A stretch of DNA of 48,420 nt from Alkalibacterium gilvum (GCF_900109085.1 NZ_FNYW01000008.1:1-48420), one strand, 5' to 3'; counted from the first letter of the stretch, positions 11,088 through 20,219 are shown. Notes: generated by a model not told the origin, from the letters alone. Translations and numbers: made by a program.

Positions 11088-11277
11088 TGAAGTGTTAAAA
11101 TGCATATAAAAGAAAAACACGAACAATAAAGATTGACTATTGGCATGTTGTGTTAAAGAAATCTCATTTTGTAAACCGATTAATTGATTTTTAAAGGATT
11201 TAAAACTCACTATAATTTAATATTCACATGAAATCCTATCTTTATTGGGCTTATAGCTTTTAATTTTCGTTTTTTAG

Positions 11278-11286
11278 TGTTATGAT
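11278..11286 (+). promoter_or_regulatory. Extended -10 promoter of veg
   Basis: TG-T-TATGAT at 11278-11286 is 31 bases before the veg start and leaves room for the GAGGTGAG ribosome site. A second TATAAT at 11211-11216 may serve an upstream promoter. The upstream in-frame ATG at 11282 falls inside this -10 and is therefore not the start. Confidence 0.55.
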
Positions 11287-11317
11287 GGGTATACTACTTT
11301 GTGAGGTGAGTCGGAAT

Positions 11318-11575
11318 ATGCCAATTACTTTAGCGAGCATTAAGAAAACCTTGGATAGTCAAATTGGACAAAAAATCAAATTGACTGCACAAGCGGGACG
11401 AAAAAAGACGACAGAGCGCAATGGTATTTTAACAGAAACATATCCTTCGATTTTCGTCGTAGAACTTGATCAGAAAGAAAATGCAGTGGAACGCGTCTCA
11501 TATAACTACACAGACGTATTAACGAGTGCTGTAATAGTCGAACTTTCAGAAGAAAATAATCTAGCATTCAACTAA
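11318..11575 (+). CDS. veg: Veg protein
   Basis: An 85-residue cytoplasmic protein of the Veg family (DUF1021). It starts MPITLASIKKTLDSQIG and has the conserved GRKKTTERNGILTETYPSIFVVELD core, an SH3-like small beta-barrel. In B. subtilis, Veg is highly expressed and promotes biofilm formation by antagonising the SinR repressor; that role is not established in lactic acid bacteria. The start chosen is ATG 11318, nine bases after GAGGTGAG, although the frame is open upstream to 11282. It follows rsmA as in B. subtilis and has its own terminator. Confidence 0.95.
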   Translation: MPITLASIKKTLDSQIGQKIKLTAQAGRKKTTERNGILTETYPSIFVVELDQKENAVERVSYNYTDVLTSAVIVELSEENNLAFN

Positions 11576-11591
11576 TTGAATTAAATAAACG

Positions 11592-11630
11592 GTGGTAGTA
11601 TGATTTATATAAATTGTACTACTTTTTTTT
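11592..11630 (+). terminator. Terminator after veg
   Basis: Arms GTAGTAT (11595-11601) and GTACTAC (11616-11622), with one G-T pair, are followed by T8. Confidence 0.8.
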
Positions 11631-11691
11631 GTTTAAAATACTGTAAGTAAAGGATAAAATAGAATCTCAACTCCTATAACCCAATATTTTC

Positions 11692-11721
11692 TTGACAGGG
11701 GTTAAAAGAAAGTGATATTCT
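11692..11721 (+). promoter_or_regulatory. Promoter of the zinc transporter operon
   Basis: TTGACA at 11692-11697 and TATTCT at 11716-11721 are 18 bases apart, with TG one base before the -10. The Zur-type operator begins three bases downstream. Confidence 0.8.
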
Positions 11722-11723
11722 TT

Positions 11724-11744
11724 AAATCGTAATCATTACGATTT
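11724..11744 (+). promoter_or_regulatory. Zur-type zinc operator
   Basis: A perfect palindrome: half-sites AAATCGTAAT (11724-11733) and ATTACGATTT (11735-11744) are separated by one base. This matches the known Gram-positive Zur box. It covers the probable transcription start, so a zinc-loaded Fur-family repressor should block the operon. The regulator is not in this window. Streptococci use the MarR-type AdcR with a different operator, so this site argues for a Zur protein here. Confidence 0.9.
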
Positions 11745-11766
11745 GACTTATCGGAGGAAAATATAA

Positions 11767-12735
11767 ATGAAAATAACAAAGAGCATGATTTTTTCTATTC
11801 TAACTGTTTTTGTACTTGTTGGGTGTGCAAAAGAAGGGGAAGAGTCAAAAGGAACGTCTTCAAATAATAAAGAGAAGCTATCCGTTGTAACAACTTTCTA
11901 TCCAGTCTATGAATTTACCGAGAAAGTTGCTGGGGATCGGGCGAACATTGAAATGATGATTTCTGGTGGGACAGATGTCCATCATTATGAGCCGAGTGCT
12001 AAAGATATGGCCATGATAAATGATGCAGATATGTTTGTTTACAGCAGTGATGAAATGGAAACATGGGTGCCAAGCATGCTTGATTCTCTTGATAACAGTG
12101 ACCTTTTGGTAGTGGAACAAGCTGAAGCAATTGAATTACTTGAACCTAATGAAGAAACGTCTGGGGATCACGATCACGACAGCGAACATAACGATGACGA
12201 CGATCATGACCATGCAGTGGATCCGCATATCTGGTTAGACCCTGTCTTGGTTCAACAGCAAGTAGAAACGATGAAAGAGACCTTAATTGAAGTTGATCCA
12301 GAACATTCAAGGGATTACTCTAAGCGTGCAGAAGCATATCAGGGTGAACTTCAAGAGCTTGATAGAGAACTGGCAGAGGCTTTCAAAGATGCTAAGCAAC
12401 GCCGTTTTGTAACGCAACATGAGGCCTTCGGTTATCTAGCCGATCGGTATGATTTAAATCAGATGGCGGTAGGCGGCTTATCTACTGAGGTCGAGGTTAG
12501 CCCGTCGCGTATAGCTGAAATCAATCATAAGGTTGAAGAGTATGCCATTCCTATCATTTATTTTCAAGAGGGAGCGAACTCTGCGATAGCTGAAACAATA
12601 GCTAATGAAATAGGTGTTGAGGTTGCTGAATTATATAGTTTAGAGTATTTACCCCAAAATATTGAAGATAAAGGGCAAGGTTATATTGAAGCAATGAGAA
12701 AAAATTTAGAAGCCTTGAAAATGAGTATCTATTAA
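11767..12735 (+). CDS. znuA: Zinc ABC transporter substrate-binding lipoprotein
   Basis: A 322-residue cluster A-I metal-binding lipoprotein that captures zinc outside the membrane. The signal peptide ends in the lipobox LVGC, with Cys20 the lipidation site. Metal-ligand histidines are visible in GGTDVHHYEPSAKD and in VDPHIWLDP, and the third conserved region is RRFVTQHEAFGYLADRY. A His/Asp-rich loop (about residues 133-155, with HDHDSEH and DDHDHAVDPH) is characteristic of zinc rather than manganese binders. It is the first gene of a three-gene operon under a Zur-type operator. The ATG at 11767 follows TCGGAGG. The family is called AdcA in streptococci. Confidence 0.96.
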   Translation: MKITKSMIFSILTVFVLVGCAKEGEESKGTSSNNKEKLSVVTTFYPVYEFTEKVAGDRANIEMMISGGTDVHHYEPSAKDMAMINDADMFVYSSDEMETWVPSMLDSLDNSDLLVVEQAEAIELLEPNEETSGDHDHDSEHNDDDDHDHAVDPHIWLDPVLVQQQVETMKETLIEVDPEHSRDYSKRAEAYQGELQELDRELAEAFKDAKQRRFVTQHEAFGYLADRYDLNQMAVGGLSTEVEVSPSRIAEINHKVEEYAIPIIYFQEGANSAIAETIANEIGVEVAELYSLEYLPQNIEDKGQGYIEAMRKNLEALKMSIY

Positions 12736-12780
12736 ATTTCAACTTATGATAATTAAGCATAAATGAAAGTGGGAAAGAAT

Positions 12781-13497
12781 ATGCAATATATAAAAGTGGA
12801 GGATTTAGCCTTCCATTATGAAGACGAGCCGGTACTGGAAAACATTTGTTTTCAAGTTAACTCCGGCGATTTTGCCATGCTCACAGGTGAAAATGGCGCA
12901 GCCAAAACAACGCTTTTACGTAATATTTTAGGATTGTTGAAGCCGACAAAGGGCTCTGTGACGCTTTCTAAGAAGAATAAGGAAGGGGAAAAGTTAGTTG
13001 TTGGCTATATCCCTCAGCAAGTTGCCTCTTTTAATGCTGGGTTTCCAAGCACAGTCCTTGAGTTAGTCAATTCTGGACGCTTTCCAAGGGGGAAATGGTT
13101 CAAAAAATTGAATGCAGACGATAAAGAGCATGTAAAAAAAGCTCTAGAATCTGTTGGGATGTGGGATGCCCGTCATAAAAAAATTGGTGAATTATCGGGT
13201 GGGCAAAAACAACGGATATCCATTGCCCGTGTATTTGCCATGGACCCAGACCTATTTATTTTGGATGAGCCAACCACAGGGATGGATGTCGACTCTAGAG
13301 AAGAATTTTATAAACTTCTCCAACATGCAAGTGAGTTTCACAATAAAGGTATACTGATGGTGACCCATGATCACGAAGAAATCAGACACTATGCCAATAA
13401 ACATATTGAACTTATAAGAAAGGAGGGCTCACCATGGAGGTGTTTTTCTACGGATTCATGCAAAGAGCGTTCCAAGCATCCATCCTCATTTCACTAA
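12781..13497 (+). CDS. znuC: Zinc ABC transporter ATP-binding protein
   Basis: A 238-residue ATPase powering zinc import. Walker A is GENGAAKTT, where the usual glycine before Lys is alanine; I recall this variant from other AdcC/ZnuC proteins. The Q-loop is in YIPQQV, the signature is LSGGQKQR, Walker B is [10 protein letters not shown], and the switch histidine is in MVTHDHEE. The C-terminus, [13 protein letters not shown], matches the tail seen in Gram-positive AdcC proteins, so it is genuine coding sequence although it overlaps the permease gene by 64 bases. I chose ATG 12781, preceded by GGGAAAG, over ATG 12763, which has no ribosome site. Confidence 0.94.
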   Translation: MQYIKVEDLAFHYEDEPVLENICFQVNSGDFAMLTGENGAAKTTLLRNILGLLKPTKGSVTLSKKNKEGEKLVVGYIPQQVASFNAGFPSTVLELVNSGRFPRGKWFKKLNADDKEHVKKALESVGMWDARHKKIGELSGGQKQRISIARVFAMDPDLFILDEPTTGMDVDSREEFYKLLQHASEFHNKGILMVTHDHEEIRHYANKHIELIRKEGSPWRCFSTDSCKERSKHPSSFH

Positions 13498-14225
13498 TCG
13501 CTCCTGTACTGGGTTTGTTTTTAATATTAAGGCGTCAGTCTTTAATGGCGGATACCTTATCACACGTTTCATTAGCTGGAGTAGCCTTAGGTTTACTTTT
13601 GGGGTATGATCCTACATGGATTAATATACTAGTTATTGTGATAGCGGCTATTTCACTTGAATATTTAAGGAAGGTGTACCGGACATATTCTGAAATTTCC
13701 ATTGCTATTTTAATGTCTGGCGGAATGGCTGTAGCCCTTGTTTTAATGGGCCTAAATGATAGTGGAGGAACTGTGAGTATTCAACAGTTTCTTTTCGGTT
13801 CAATTGTTACGATAAGTAATCAACAAGTTTGGATGTTACTTATATTGACAAGTATTATTCTTATTTTATATGGTATTTTCCGTAAACCTATGTATACACT
13901 GACTTTTGATGAAGAGACAGCTTACACTGCTGGTTTGCCGATACAATTTATGTCATTGCTGTTCAATATATTAACGGGAATAACGATTGCGCTTATCATG
14001 CCAATTGTTGGAGCGTTGCTGGTTTCTGCGATACTAATTATGCCAGCGGCTATTTCTATAAGACTGAGCAAACGATTTAATGGTGTTATAGTTATAGGTA
14101 TCGGTGTTGCTTTAACCGGTATGATACTGGGACTTTTGGCCTCCTACTATATAGGAACACCACCTGGCGCATCGATTACATTAATTTACATTGCCATCTT
14201 TTCTTTGATTTCAGTATTTAAATAA
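13434..14225 (+). CDS. znuB: Zinc ABC transporter permease
   Basis: A 263-residue ABC-3 family integral membrane protein, the channel subunit of the zinc importer. It has about eight hydrophobic helices beginning at residue ~15. The segment [21 protein letters not shown] is the conserved cytoplasmic coupling region of this family, and [17 protein letters not shown] is the conserved late helix. The ATG at 13434 follows AAGGAGGG, which lies within znuC. Translation is probably coupled through the 64-base overlap. It is the last gene of the znu operon. Confidence 0.95.
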   Translation: MEVFFYGFMQRAFQASILISLIAPVLGLFLILRRQSLMADTLSHVSLAGVALGLLLGYDPTWINILVIVIAAISLEYLRKVYRTYSEISIAILMSGGMAVALVLMGLNDSGGTVSIQQFLFGSIVTISNQQVWMLLILTSIILILYGIFRKPMYTLTFDEETAYTAGLPIQFMSLLFNILTGITIALIMPIVGALLVSAILIMPAAISIRLSKRFNGVIVIGIGVALTGMILGLLASYYIGTPPGASITLIYIAIFSLISVFK

Positions 14226-14233
14226 AGGGAAAA

Positions 14234-14275
14234 AAACAAAGAGAAGCTGAGAGAACAATCAGCTTCTCTTTGTTT
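14234..14275 (+). terminator. Terminator after the zinc transporter operon
   Basis: A perfect 17-bp stem, AAACAAAGAGAAGCTGA (14234-14250) paired with 14259-14275, closes an 8-base loop. It can act in both directions. Confidence 0.88.
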
Positions 14276-14382
14276 ATACGCGTTAAATAATCCTACAAAA
14301 ACAAGTCGTCTTTCTAATAGGATTTTATTGGATAGTAAATGTGAAGATATACGGAATAAAATATGAATGATTGGAACAGACT

Positions 14383-14411
14383 TTGTTTAAAAGAGAGCAA
14401 CGTGATACACT
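14383..14411 (+). promoter_or_regulatory. Promoter of the diguanylate cyclase gene
   Basis: TTGTTT at 14383-14388 and TACACT at 14406-14411 are separated by 17 bases. Confidence 0.6.
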
Positions 14412-14482
14412 ATTTTTATATATAAAATAAGAACAATAAAAATTTGATTTAATAGCTCAATATTGAATAAGAGGAGGATTTG

Positions 14483-15559
14483 ATGGTATCTGATTTGTTT
14501 GTCAATTTTTCTGTTGTTATCTCACTAATTTTTATTTATATGAAATTGAGATGGAAAAGTTATGAAAAGTCATCTGTTCCAGGGCTCTCTGCGCTTATAG
14601 ATGGAATTTGTGGTGGAACCTTGGGCTACCTTTTGATGTATTTTTCTATAAATGTTACATCAGACACAATTATTGATTTCAGGTTTGTTCCAGTTATGCT
14701 TCTTGTTTTGTTTGTAAGCAAGCGGTCTGCATTAATAGCTGCTTTAATTATTGTATTGGGTCGTTTTCAGATTGTTATGGGACTATCAGCTGTATACGCG
14801 TCCTACTTGATGCTTACACTTTTAGTAGGCTATCATATACTAGATCGTTTATTAAAAAAGGAAGAACGTATGCTAAGAAAGGGATTTTATTTCATTCTAT
14901 ATTCCAATATAGCGACCACTTATTTCCTAATTATTGCCGTTGACAAAGTTAATTTACTTCCAGTGATTCTTCTATTTTGGTTAACAGCAACCCTTACTGG
15001 TATGTCTGCCGTATATCTCGTCAACTACATAAGGAATTCGGAATACCTATTTAATAAATATCAGGTTGAGTCATCTACAGATTTTTTGACTGGTTTAAGT
15101 AATGTCAGACAATTTGCAGACTATTGGACAAAGGTTTCTCAAAAGGCAGAAAAAACCCAAGAGGCTTGTGCAATTATCATGCTTGATATTGATCGATTTA
15201 AATTGACTAATGACACCTATGGTCATGCTGCGGGTGACTACGTCCTTGTTGAATTGGGACGTTTGCTTGAAGAAACTATTCAAGACAAGGGGATAGCCTT
15301 TAGAAAAGGCGGGGAAGAATTTACAATTGTTTTACCAAAAACAGGTAAGGGCGAAGCCGTTGAGTTGGCAGAGAACATTAGAGAAAAAGTTGCTAAACAT
15401 AAATTTGTAACTAACCAATTAGTGCGTATTCCAGTGACGATTTCTATTGGTGTCGCTGCTTATCCAGAAACAATTAACCAGATCTCAACTATGGTTGAAA
15501 GAGCAGATACACTTCTATATAAATCTAAAAATGAGGGTAGAAATAGAGTAAGCGTATAG
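14483..15559 (+). CDS. Membrane-bound diguanylate cyclase (GGDEF protein)
   Basis: A 358-residue protein expected to make cyclic di-GMP from two GTP. The N-terminal ~185 residues hold five to six membrane helices resembling the 5TMR-LYT sensor module (FRFVPVMLLVLFVSKRSALIAAL). The C-terminal GGDEF domain starts near STDFLTGLSNVRQF, contains the metal-binding LDIDRFKLTNDTYGHAAGD, and has an intact active-site GGEEF in FRKGGEEFTIVLP. The RxxD inhibitory I-site five residues before GGEEF is absent (QDKG), so product feedback is not expected by that route. Start is ATG 14483 after GAGGAGG, rather than TTG 14480. The gene is monocistronic, between znu and pyc. Confidence 0.93.
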   Translation: MVSDLFVNFSVVISLIFIYMKLRWKSYEKSSVPGLSALIDGICGGTLGYLLMYFSINVTSDTIIDFRFVPVMLLVLFVSKRSALIAALIIVLGRFQIVMGLSAVYASYLMLTLLVGYHILDRLLKKEERMLRKGFYFILYSNIATTYFLIIAVDKVNLLPVILLFWLTATLTGMSAVYLVNYIRNSEYLFNKYQVESSTDFLTGLSNVRQFADYWTKVSQKAEKTQEACAIIMLDIDRFKLTNDTYGHAAGDYVLVELGRLLEETIQDKGIAFRKGGEEFTIVLPKTGKGEAVELAENIREKVAKHKFVTNQLVRIPVTISIGVAAYPETINQISTMVERADTLLYKSKNEGRNRVSV

Positions 15560-15572
15560 CATACGTCTGTAA

Positions 15573-15600
15573 AAGAGTGCTTTTAAGCATTTTTTTTTTC
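15573..15600 (+). terminator. Terminator after the diguanylate cyclase gene
   Basis: Short arms AGTGCTT and AAGCATT (15575-15591, with one wobble pair) run into T10. Confidence 0.75.
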
Positions 15601-15707
15601 AGTATAAATTGAAAAACTTTTTAATTTCACTGCTACTCTGGTAAAATAAGGAGTAAGTTTATAAGATGATAACATTTTCATAAAAATAAGAATGAGGTGA
15701 ATTTCTG

Positions 15708-18700
15708 ATGAGAAAAGTATTGGTCGCGAATAGAGGCGAAATAGCTATTCGTATTTTCAGAGCACTGGCCGAGCTTGAAATTGATACAGTAGGTATTTAT
15801 GCTCAAGAAGATGAAGCAAGTGTGCACCGTTTTAAAGCTGACGAAGCCTATCTTGTAGGAAAAGGAAAGAAACCAATAGAGGCCTATTTGGACAGCGAAA
15901 GCATTATTGACGTTGCTAAAAAAGCAGGAGTGGATGCTATTCATCCCGGATACGGTTTTCTTTCAGAAAACCTGGCATTCGCAAAAGAGTGTGAAGCGAA
16001 TGGCTTAACATTTATTGGACCAAATACGCATCATTTAGATATATTTGGAGATAAAATAAAAGCAAAGAAAGCAGCCATTGAGGCAGGTATACCAACAATA
16101 CCTGGGACAGATGGACCTGTTAAGGATATACAAGATGTACTAACCTTTGGTGAAGAGCATGGTTATCCAATTATAATGAAAGCTGCTATGGGCGGAGGCG
16201 GCCGTGGCATGCGTGTCGCTAATAATCCCAAAGAGGCTACAGAAGAATTTCCAAGAGCAAAAAGTGAGGCAAAAGCGGCATTTGGACTAGATGATATGTA
16301 CGTCGAAAAATATATTGCTGAACCTAAACATATAGAGGTACAAATTTTGGGCGATCAGCATGGTAATATCGTGCATTTGTATGAAAGAGATTGCTCGGTT
16401 CAAAGACGTCATCAGAAAGTTGTTGAGGTCGCCCCTTGTGTTGAATTAGAAGAAAATGTAAGAGAAGAACTGTGCCAAACAGCAGTGAAATTAATGAAGC
16501 ATGTTGGCTATGTAAATGCTGGGACAGTTGAGTTTTTACTGGAAAACGATTCATTTTATTTTATTGAGGTTAACCCACGTATACAAGTTGAGCATACAAT
16601 CACTGAAATGGTTACGGGAATTGATATTGTACAAACACAGATTTTGATTGCACAAAATAAACACTTGCATTCAGAAATTGGTTTGCCTGAGCAGAAGGAT
16701 ATTGTGTTAAAAGGTGCAGCAATACAATGCCGAATAACAACTGAAGATCCGGCGAATAATTTCCTACCTGATACGGGCAGAATCAATACATACCGCTCCC
16801 CAGGAGGTTATGGTGTTCGCCTAGATGCTGGGAATGGCTTTCAGGGATCCGTCGTTACACCATTCTTTGATTCTTTGTTAGTTAAATTATCAACCGAAGG
16901 CTTAAGTTATGAAAAAGCTGTACAGAAGATGACGCGTGCCCTAGAGGAATTTCGAATCAGGGGAGTCGTAACAAATATTCCGTTTTTGATTAATGTTTTG
17001 AAACATCCAACATTTAAAAACGGTGCAATGACAACGCGCTTTATAGACGAAACACCAGAATTATTTCATTATCCCAAAGTGAGAGATAGAGGGAATAAGA
17101 CATTAAAATATATTGGAAACGTTACGGTTAATGGATTTCCGGGAATTGGAAAACCAGAAAAACGTGCATTTGAAGAACCGAGAATGCCTGAGAAACTTAT
17201 CATCCCCTCAAAAGAAATTATTCGTCCCAAACATATATTAGACAAGGAAGGGCCTGAAAAAGTTTCCGGTTGGGTGAAATCTCAGGAGTCTGTTCTACTG
17301 ACAGATACTACATTCCGTGATGCCCACCAAAGTTTGCTGGCCACTCGCTTGCGAACGCACGATATGCTCGCTATTGCTGAAAAAACTGAAAAAGCCATAC
17401 CAGAACTCTTTTCTATGGAAATGTGGGGCGGAGCAACTTTTGATGTAGCTTACCGATTCTTGACAGAGGATCCGTGGGTACGATTGAAAAAGTTACGGAA
17501 AAAAATGCCAAATACTCTTTTTCAAATGCTATTCCGTGGGTCGAACGCTGTGGGTTACGACAATTATCCGGACAATGTATTGGAAGAATTTATACGCCTT
17601 GCTTCCGAGAATGGCATTGATGTCTTTCGTATATTTGACAGCCTTAATTGGTTGCCTCAAATGGAAAAAAGCATTCAGTATGTAAGAGATAATAATAAAA
17701 TTGCAGAAGCAGCTATTTGCTACACAGGTGATTTGCTTGATTCAAATCAGACCAAGTACACAATGGCTTACTACAAACGTATGGCGAAGGAACTAGAAGC
17801 GTCCGGGGCACATATTTTAGCTATCAAAGATATGGCTGGATTACTTAAACCACAAGCAGCCTATCGTTTGATTGGAGAATTAAAGGATACGGTGTCTATA
17901 CCCATTCATTTGCATATGCATGACACAAGTGGAAATGGTGTATACACATATGGTGCAGCAATTAGAGCCGGCGTGGATATTGTAGACGTTGCGCAAAGTG
18001 CTTTGAGCGGGAAAACAAGTCAACCAAGTATGGGAAGTCTTTACTATGCTTTGGAAGGAACATCTCATGCGCCAAAGTATAACATCAAGAATGTGGAGCA
18101 ATTAAATCGCTTCTGGGAAGATACCCGAAAATACTATACCGATTTCGAAGAAGGTATGCCGGCCGCTTCTACTGAAGTGTATACTCATCAAATGCCTGGA
18201 GGACAATATACAAATTTAAAACAGCAAGCTAAGGGGCTAGGTTTAGAAGAACAATGGGATGATATCAAAGAAATGTACGCTGTTGTTAACCGTATGTTTG
18301 GCGATATTGTAAAAGTAACGCCATCTTCTAAAGTAGTTGGAGATATGGCGTTATTCATGATCAGAAATGAATTAACAGAAGAAGATGTTTATGAAAAAGG
18401 TGAAGACTTAAGCTTCCCAACATCAGTTGTGCGCTTCTTCAAAGGTGAAATTGGTCAGCCTGAAGGAGGCTTTCCAGAAGAACTGCAAAAATTAGTCTTG
18501 AAAAATGAAAAACCTATGAAAGAAAGACCGGGTCAATACAAAGAACCGCTTGATTTTTCTGAAGTGAAAAAAGAATTAAGCGAGCATTTAGATCGTGAAC
18601 CTACCCAGGAAGAGGTTCTTGGCTACATTATGTATCCTCAAGTCTTTTTAGATTATACATTCTTTTATAACATGTACGGCGAGGTAACCAAGTTAGATAC

Positions 18701-19139
18701 ACCGACGTTCTTCTATGGTATGCGTATGGGGGAGCAAGTAGAAGTGAAGCTTGAACGAGGAAAAACGCTTATTATTAAACTGAATCAAATCGGCGACCCG
18801 GATTTAGAGGGTAACCGTGTGCTGTACTTCGAGCTAAATGGGCAAGGAAGACAGATTGAAGTGAAGGATAAAAATATAACGAGTACTAAAGCGATCCGTA
18901 AAAAAGCTGAGCCTACGAATAAAGGTCATGTTGGAGCAACGATGCCTGGTTCAGTTCTACAAGTTCTGGTCAATCGTGGCGATAAAGTTGAAAAAGGCGA
19001 TCCGATCGTTATAACAGAAGCAATGAAAATGGAAACCACCATACGATCTGCTATAGCTGGAAAAGTCGAACGTCTCTTTGTTAAAGAAGGAGATACAATT
19101 CAAACCAATGATCTACTTGTCGAAATTGAGACTAAATAA
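15708..19139 (+). CDS. pyc: Pyruvate carboxylase
   Basis: A 1143-residue biotin enzyme that makes oxaloacetate from pyruvate, bicarbonate and ATP, replenishing aspartate and amino acid synthesis. Biotin carboxylase occupies residues 1 to ~450 (RKVLVANRGEIAIRI, the Gly-rich GGGGRGMR ATP loop, EVNPRIQVEHTITE). The carboxyltransferase barrel runs from about 530 (LLTDTTFRDAHQSLLATR, FDSLNWL, the HMHDTSG metal site). The biotinyl domain is C-terminal, with EAMKME placing biotin on Lys1107. Single-chain length is typical of Firmicutes. The ATG at 15708 follows GAGGTGA. The gene is alone between two terminators. Confidence 0.98.
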   Translation: MRKVLVANRGEIAIRIFRALAELEIDTVGIYAQEDEASVHRFKADEAYLVGKGKKPIEAYLDSESIIDVAKKAGVDAIHPGYGFLSENLAFAKECEANGLTFIGPNTHHLDIFGDKIKAKKAAIEAGIPTIPGTDGPVKDIQDVLTFGEEHGYPIIMKAAMGGGGRGMRVANNPKEATEEFPRAKSEAKAAFGLDDMYVEKYIAEPKHIEVQILGDQHGNIVHLYERDCSVQRRHQKVVEVAPCVELEENVREELCQTAVKLMKHVGYVNAGTVEFLLENDSFYFIEVNPRIQVEHTITEMVTGIDIVQTQILIAQNKHLHSEIGLPEQKDIVLKGAAIQCRITTEDPANNFLPDTGRINTYRSPGGYGVRLDAGNGFQGSVVTPFFDSLLVKLSTEGLSYEKAVQKMTRALEEFRIRGVVTNIPFLINVLKHPTFKNGAMTTRFIDETPELFHYPKVRDRGNKTLKYIGNVTVNGFPGIGKPEKRAFEEPRMPEKLIIPSKEIIRPKHILDKEGPEKVSGWVKSQESVLLTDTTFRDAHQSLLATRLRTHDMLAIAEKTEKAIPELFSMEMWGGATFDVAYRFLTEDPWVRLKKLRKKMPNTLFQMLFRGSNAVGYDNYPDNVLEEFIRLASENGIDVFRIFDSLNWLPQMEKSIQYVRDNNKIAEAAICYTGDLLDSNQTKYTMAYYKRMAKELEASGAHILAIKDMAGLLKPQAAYRLIGELKDTVSIPIHLHMHDTSGNGVYTYGAAIRAGVDIVDVAQSALSGKTSQPSMGSLYYALEGTSHAPKYNIKNVEQLNRFWEDTRKYYTDFEEGMPAASTEVYTHQMPGGQYTNLKQQAKGLGLEEQWDDIKEMYAVVNRMFGDIVKVTPSSKVVGDMALFMIRNELTEEDVYEKGEDLSFPTSVVRFFKGEIGQPEGGFPEELQKLVLKNEKPMKERPGQYKEPLDFSEVKKELSEHLDREPTQEEVLGYIMYPQVFLDYTFFYNMYGEVTKLDTPTFFYGMRMGEQVEVKLERGKTLIIKLNQIGDPDLEGNRVLYFELNGQGRQIEVKDKNITSTKAIRKKAEPTNKGHVGATMPGSVLQVLVNRGDKVEKGDPIVITEAMKMETTIRSAIAGKVERLFVKEGDTIQTNDLLVEIETK

Positions 19140-19142
19140 AAG

Positions 19143-19172
19143 AATCTGCGCAGTTCTTGCGCAGATTTTTTA
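19143..19172 (+). terminator. Terminator after pyc
   Basis: A 10-bp perfect stem, AATCTGCGCA (19143-19152) paired with 19158-19167, has a 5-base loop and then T5. Confidence 0.9.
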
Positions 19173-19231
19173 ACCCTAGTAATCGATTATTGGTAAATTT
19201 AATAGCTAAAAGCAGTAACTCACAAGAATAA

Positions 19232-19272
19232 CCTATCAATAATTGATAGAAAACGTTAAAATGAAATATATA
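19232..19272 (+). promoter_or_regulatory. purR promoter with overlapping palindrome
   Basis: TTGATA (19243-19248) and TATATA (19267-19272) are 18 bases apart. A palindrome, CTATCAAT-A-ATTGATAG (19232-19248), covers the -35. It does not look like the PurR PurBox (CGAA-rich), so any binding protein is unknown. Confidence 0.5.
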
Positions 19273-19308
19273 GTGAGCACAGTTTTAAAACATAAGAGGT
19301 GTTTTTAA

Positions 19309-20136
19309 TTGAAAACGAAACGAAGTGAACGACTGGTCGATATGACCCATTATTTATTGGAAAATCCGCATACATTGATTCCCTTAACATTATTTTCGAA
19401 GAAATATGAATCTGCGAAATCCAGTATCAGTGAAGACTTAGCAATTGTTAAGCGTACATTCTCTGAAAGAGGGATAGGCATACTCGAAACGGTGCCCGGA
19501 GCAGCAGGTGGCGTGAAATATATCCCGAAGATGAATAGAAAGGATATAAAAAATTTCATAGCTGATTTGATTGAAGAGTTAAACCATTCAAAACGCCTTT
19601 TACCAGGTGGGTATGTTTATCTTTCAGATTTAATGGGAGATCCCAAGTGGCTAAGGAGAATCGGACGAGCGATTGCTTCTCAGTATATGGAAACAGAAAT
19701 AGACAGTGTGATGACAGTAGCAACGAAAGGTGTGCCGGTTGCCCAATCTGTAGCCTTTTATCTTGATGTTCCTTTAGTTATCGTTAGCCGAGATTCCAAG
19801 GTAACAGAAGGATCTACTGTAAGCATAAACTACGTGTCAGATTCTTCATTTGCCCGTGTTGGAAAAATGGAACTATCCAGACGTAGTTTGAATACAGATT
19901 CAAAAGTCCTTATCGTTGATGATTTCATCAAAGGTGGTGGAACGATTAATGGAATGATGAGTTTGGTTGAAGAATTCGATTCTGAGGTCGTTGGCGCCAC
20001 TGTTATTGCAGAGAATATTTATAAAGGGAAACGATCCACTTCAGATTACACGGCTTTACTGAAGGTAGATAGTGTGAACAGTGATGATCGTACAATCGCT
20101 ATCTCTGAAGGGGATTTTTATTCTAAAAACATGTAA
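19309..20136 (+). CDS. purR: Purine operon regulator PurR
   Basis: A 275-residue DNA-binding regulator of the Gram-positive PurR family. The N-terminal ~70 residues form a winged helix (RSERLVDMTHYLLENPHTL). The rest is a phosphoribosyltransferase-like domain whose PRPP loop VLIVDDFIKGGGT (near residue 200) senses PRPP. In B. subtilis it represses purine synthesis genes; in Lactococcus it activates them. Catalytic transferase activity is not expected. The start is TTG 19309, preceded by AAGAGGTG. It lies upstream of glmU and prs as in B. subtilis, which places a PRPP sensor next to PRPP synthase. Confidence 0.96.
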   Translation: MKTKRSERLVDMTHYLLENPHTLIPLTLFSKKYESAKSSISEDLAIVKRTFSERGIGILETVPGAAGGVKYIPKMNRKDIKNFIADLIEELNHSKRLLPGGYVYLSDLMGDPKWLRRIGRAIASQYMETEIDSVMTVATKGVPVAQSVAFYLDVPLVIVSRDSKVTEGSTVSINYVSDSSFARVGKMELSRRSLNTDSKVLIVDDFIKGGGTINGMMSLVEEFDSEVVGATVIAENIYKGKRSTSDYTALLKVDSVNSDDRTIAISEGDFYSKNM

Positions 20137-20169
20137 TATACTATTACATGTTATGAATCACAATATTTA

Positions 20170-20214
20170 AAAACTAGCGGCATCATTCTCAAGATGAATG
20201 ATGCCGCTAGTTTT
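20170..20214. terminator. Bidirectional terminator between purR and the convergent gene
   Basis: A perfect 19-bp stem (20170-20188 with 20196-20214, core CTAGCGGCATCATTC) closes a 7-base loop. It is flanked by A- and T-runs and is the strongest hairpin in the window. Confidence 0.93.
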
Positions 20215-20219
20215 GCTAG

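Noticed and set aside
12763-12780. Upstream start of znuC at ATG 12763
   Set aside because: No ribosome site precedes it, and the family N-terminus aligns with ATG 12781.
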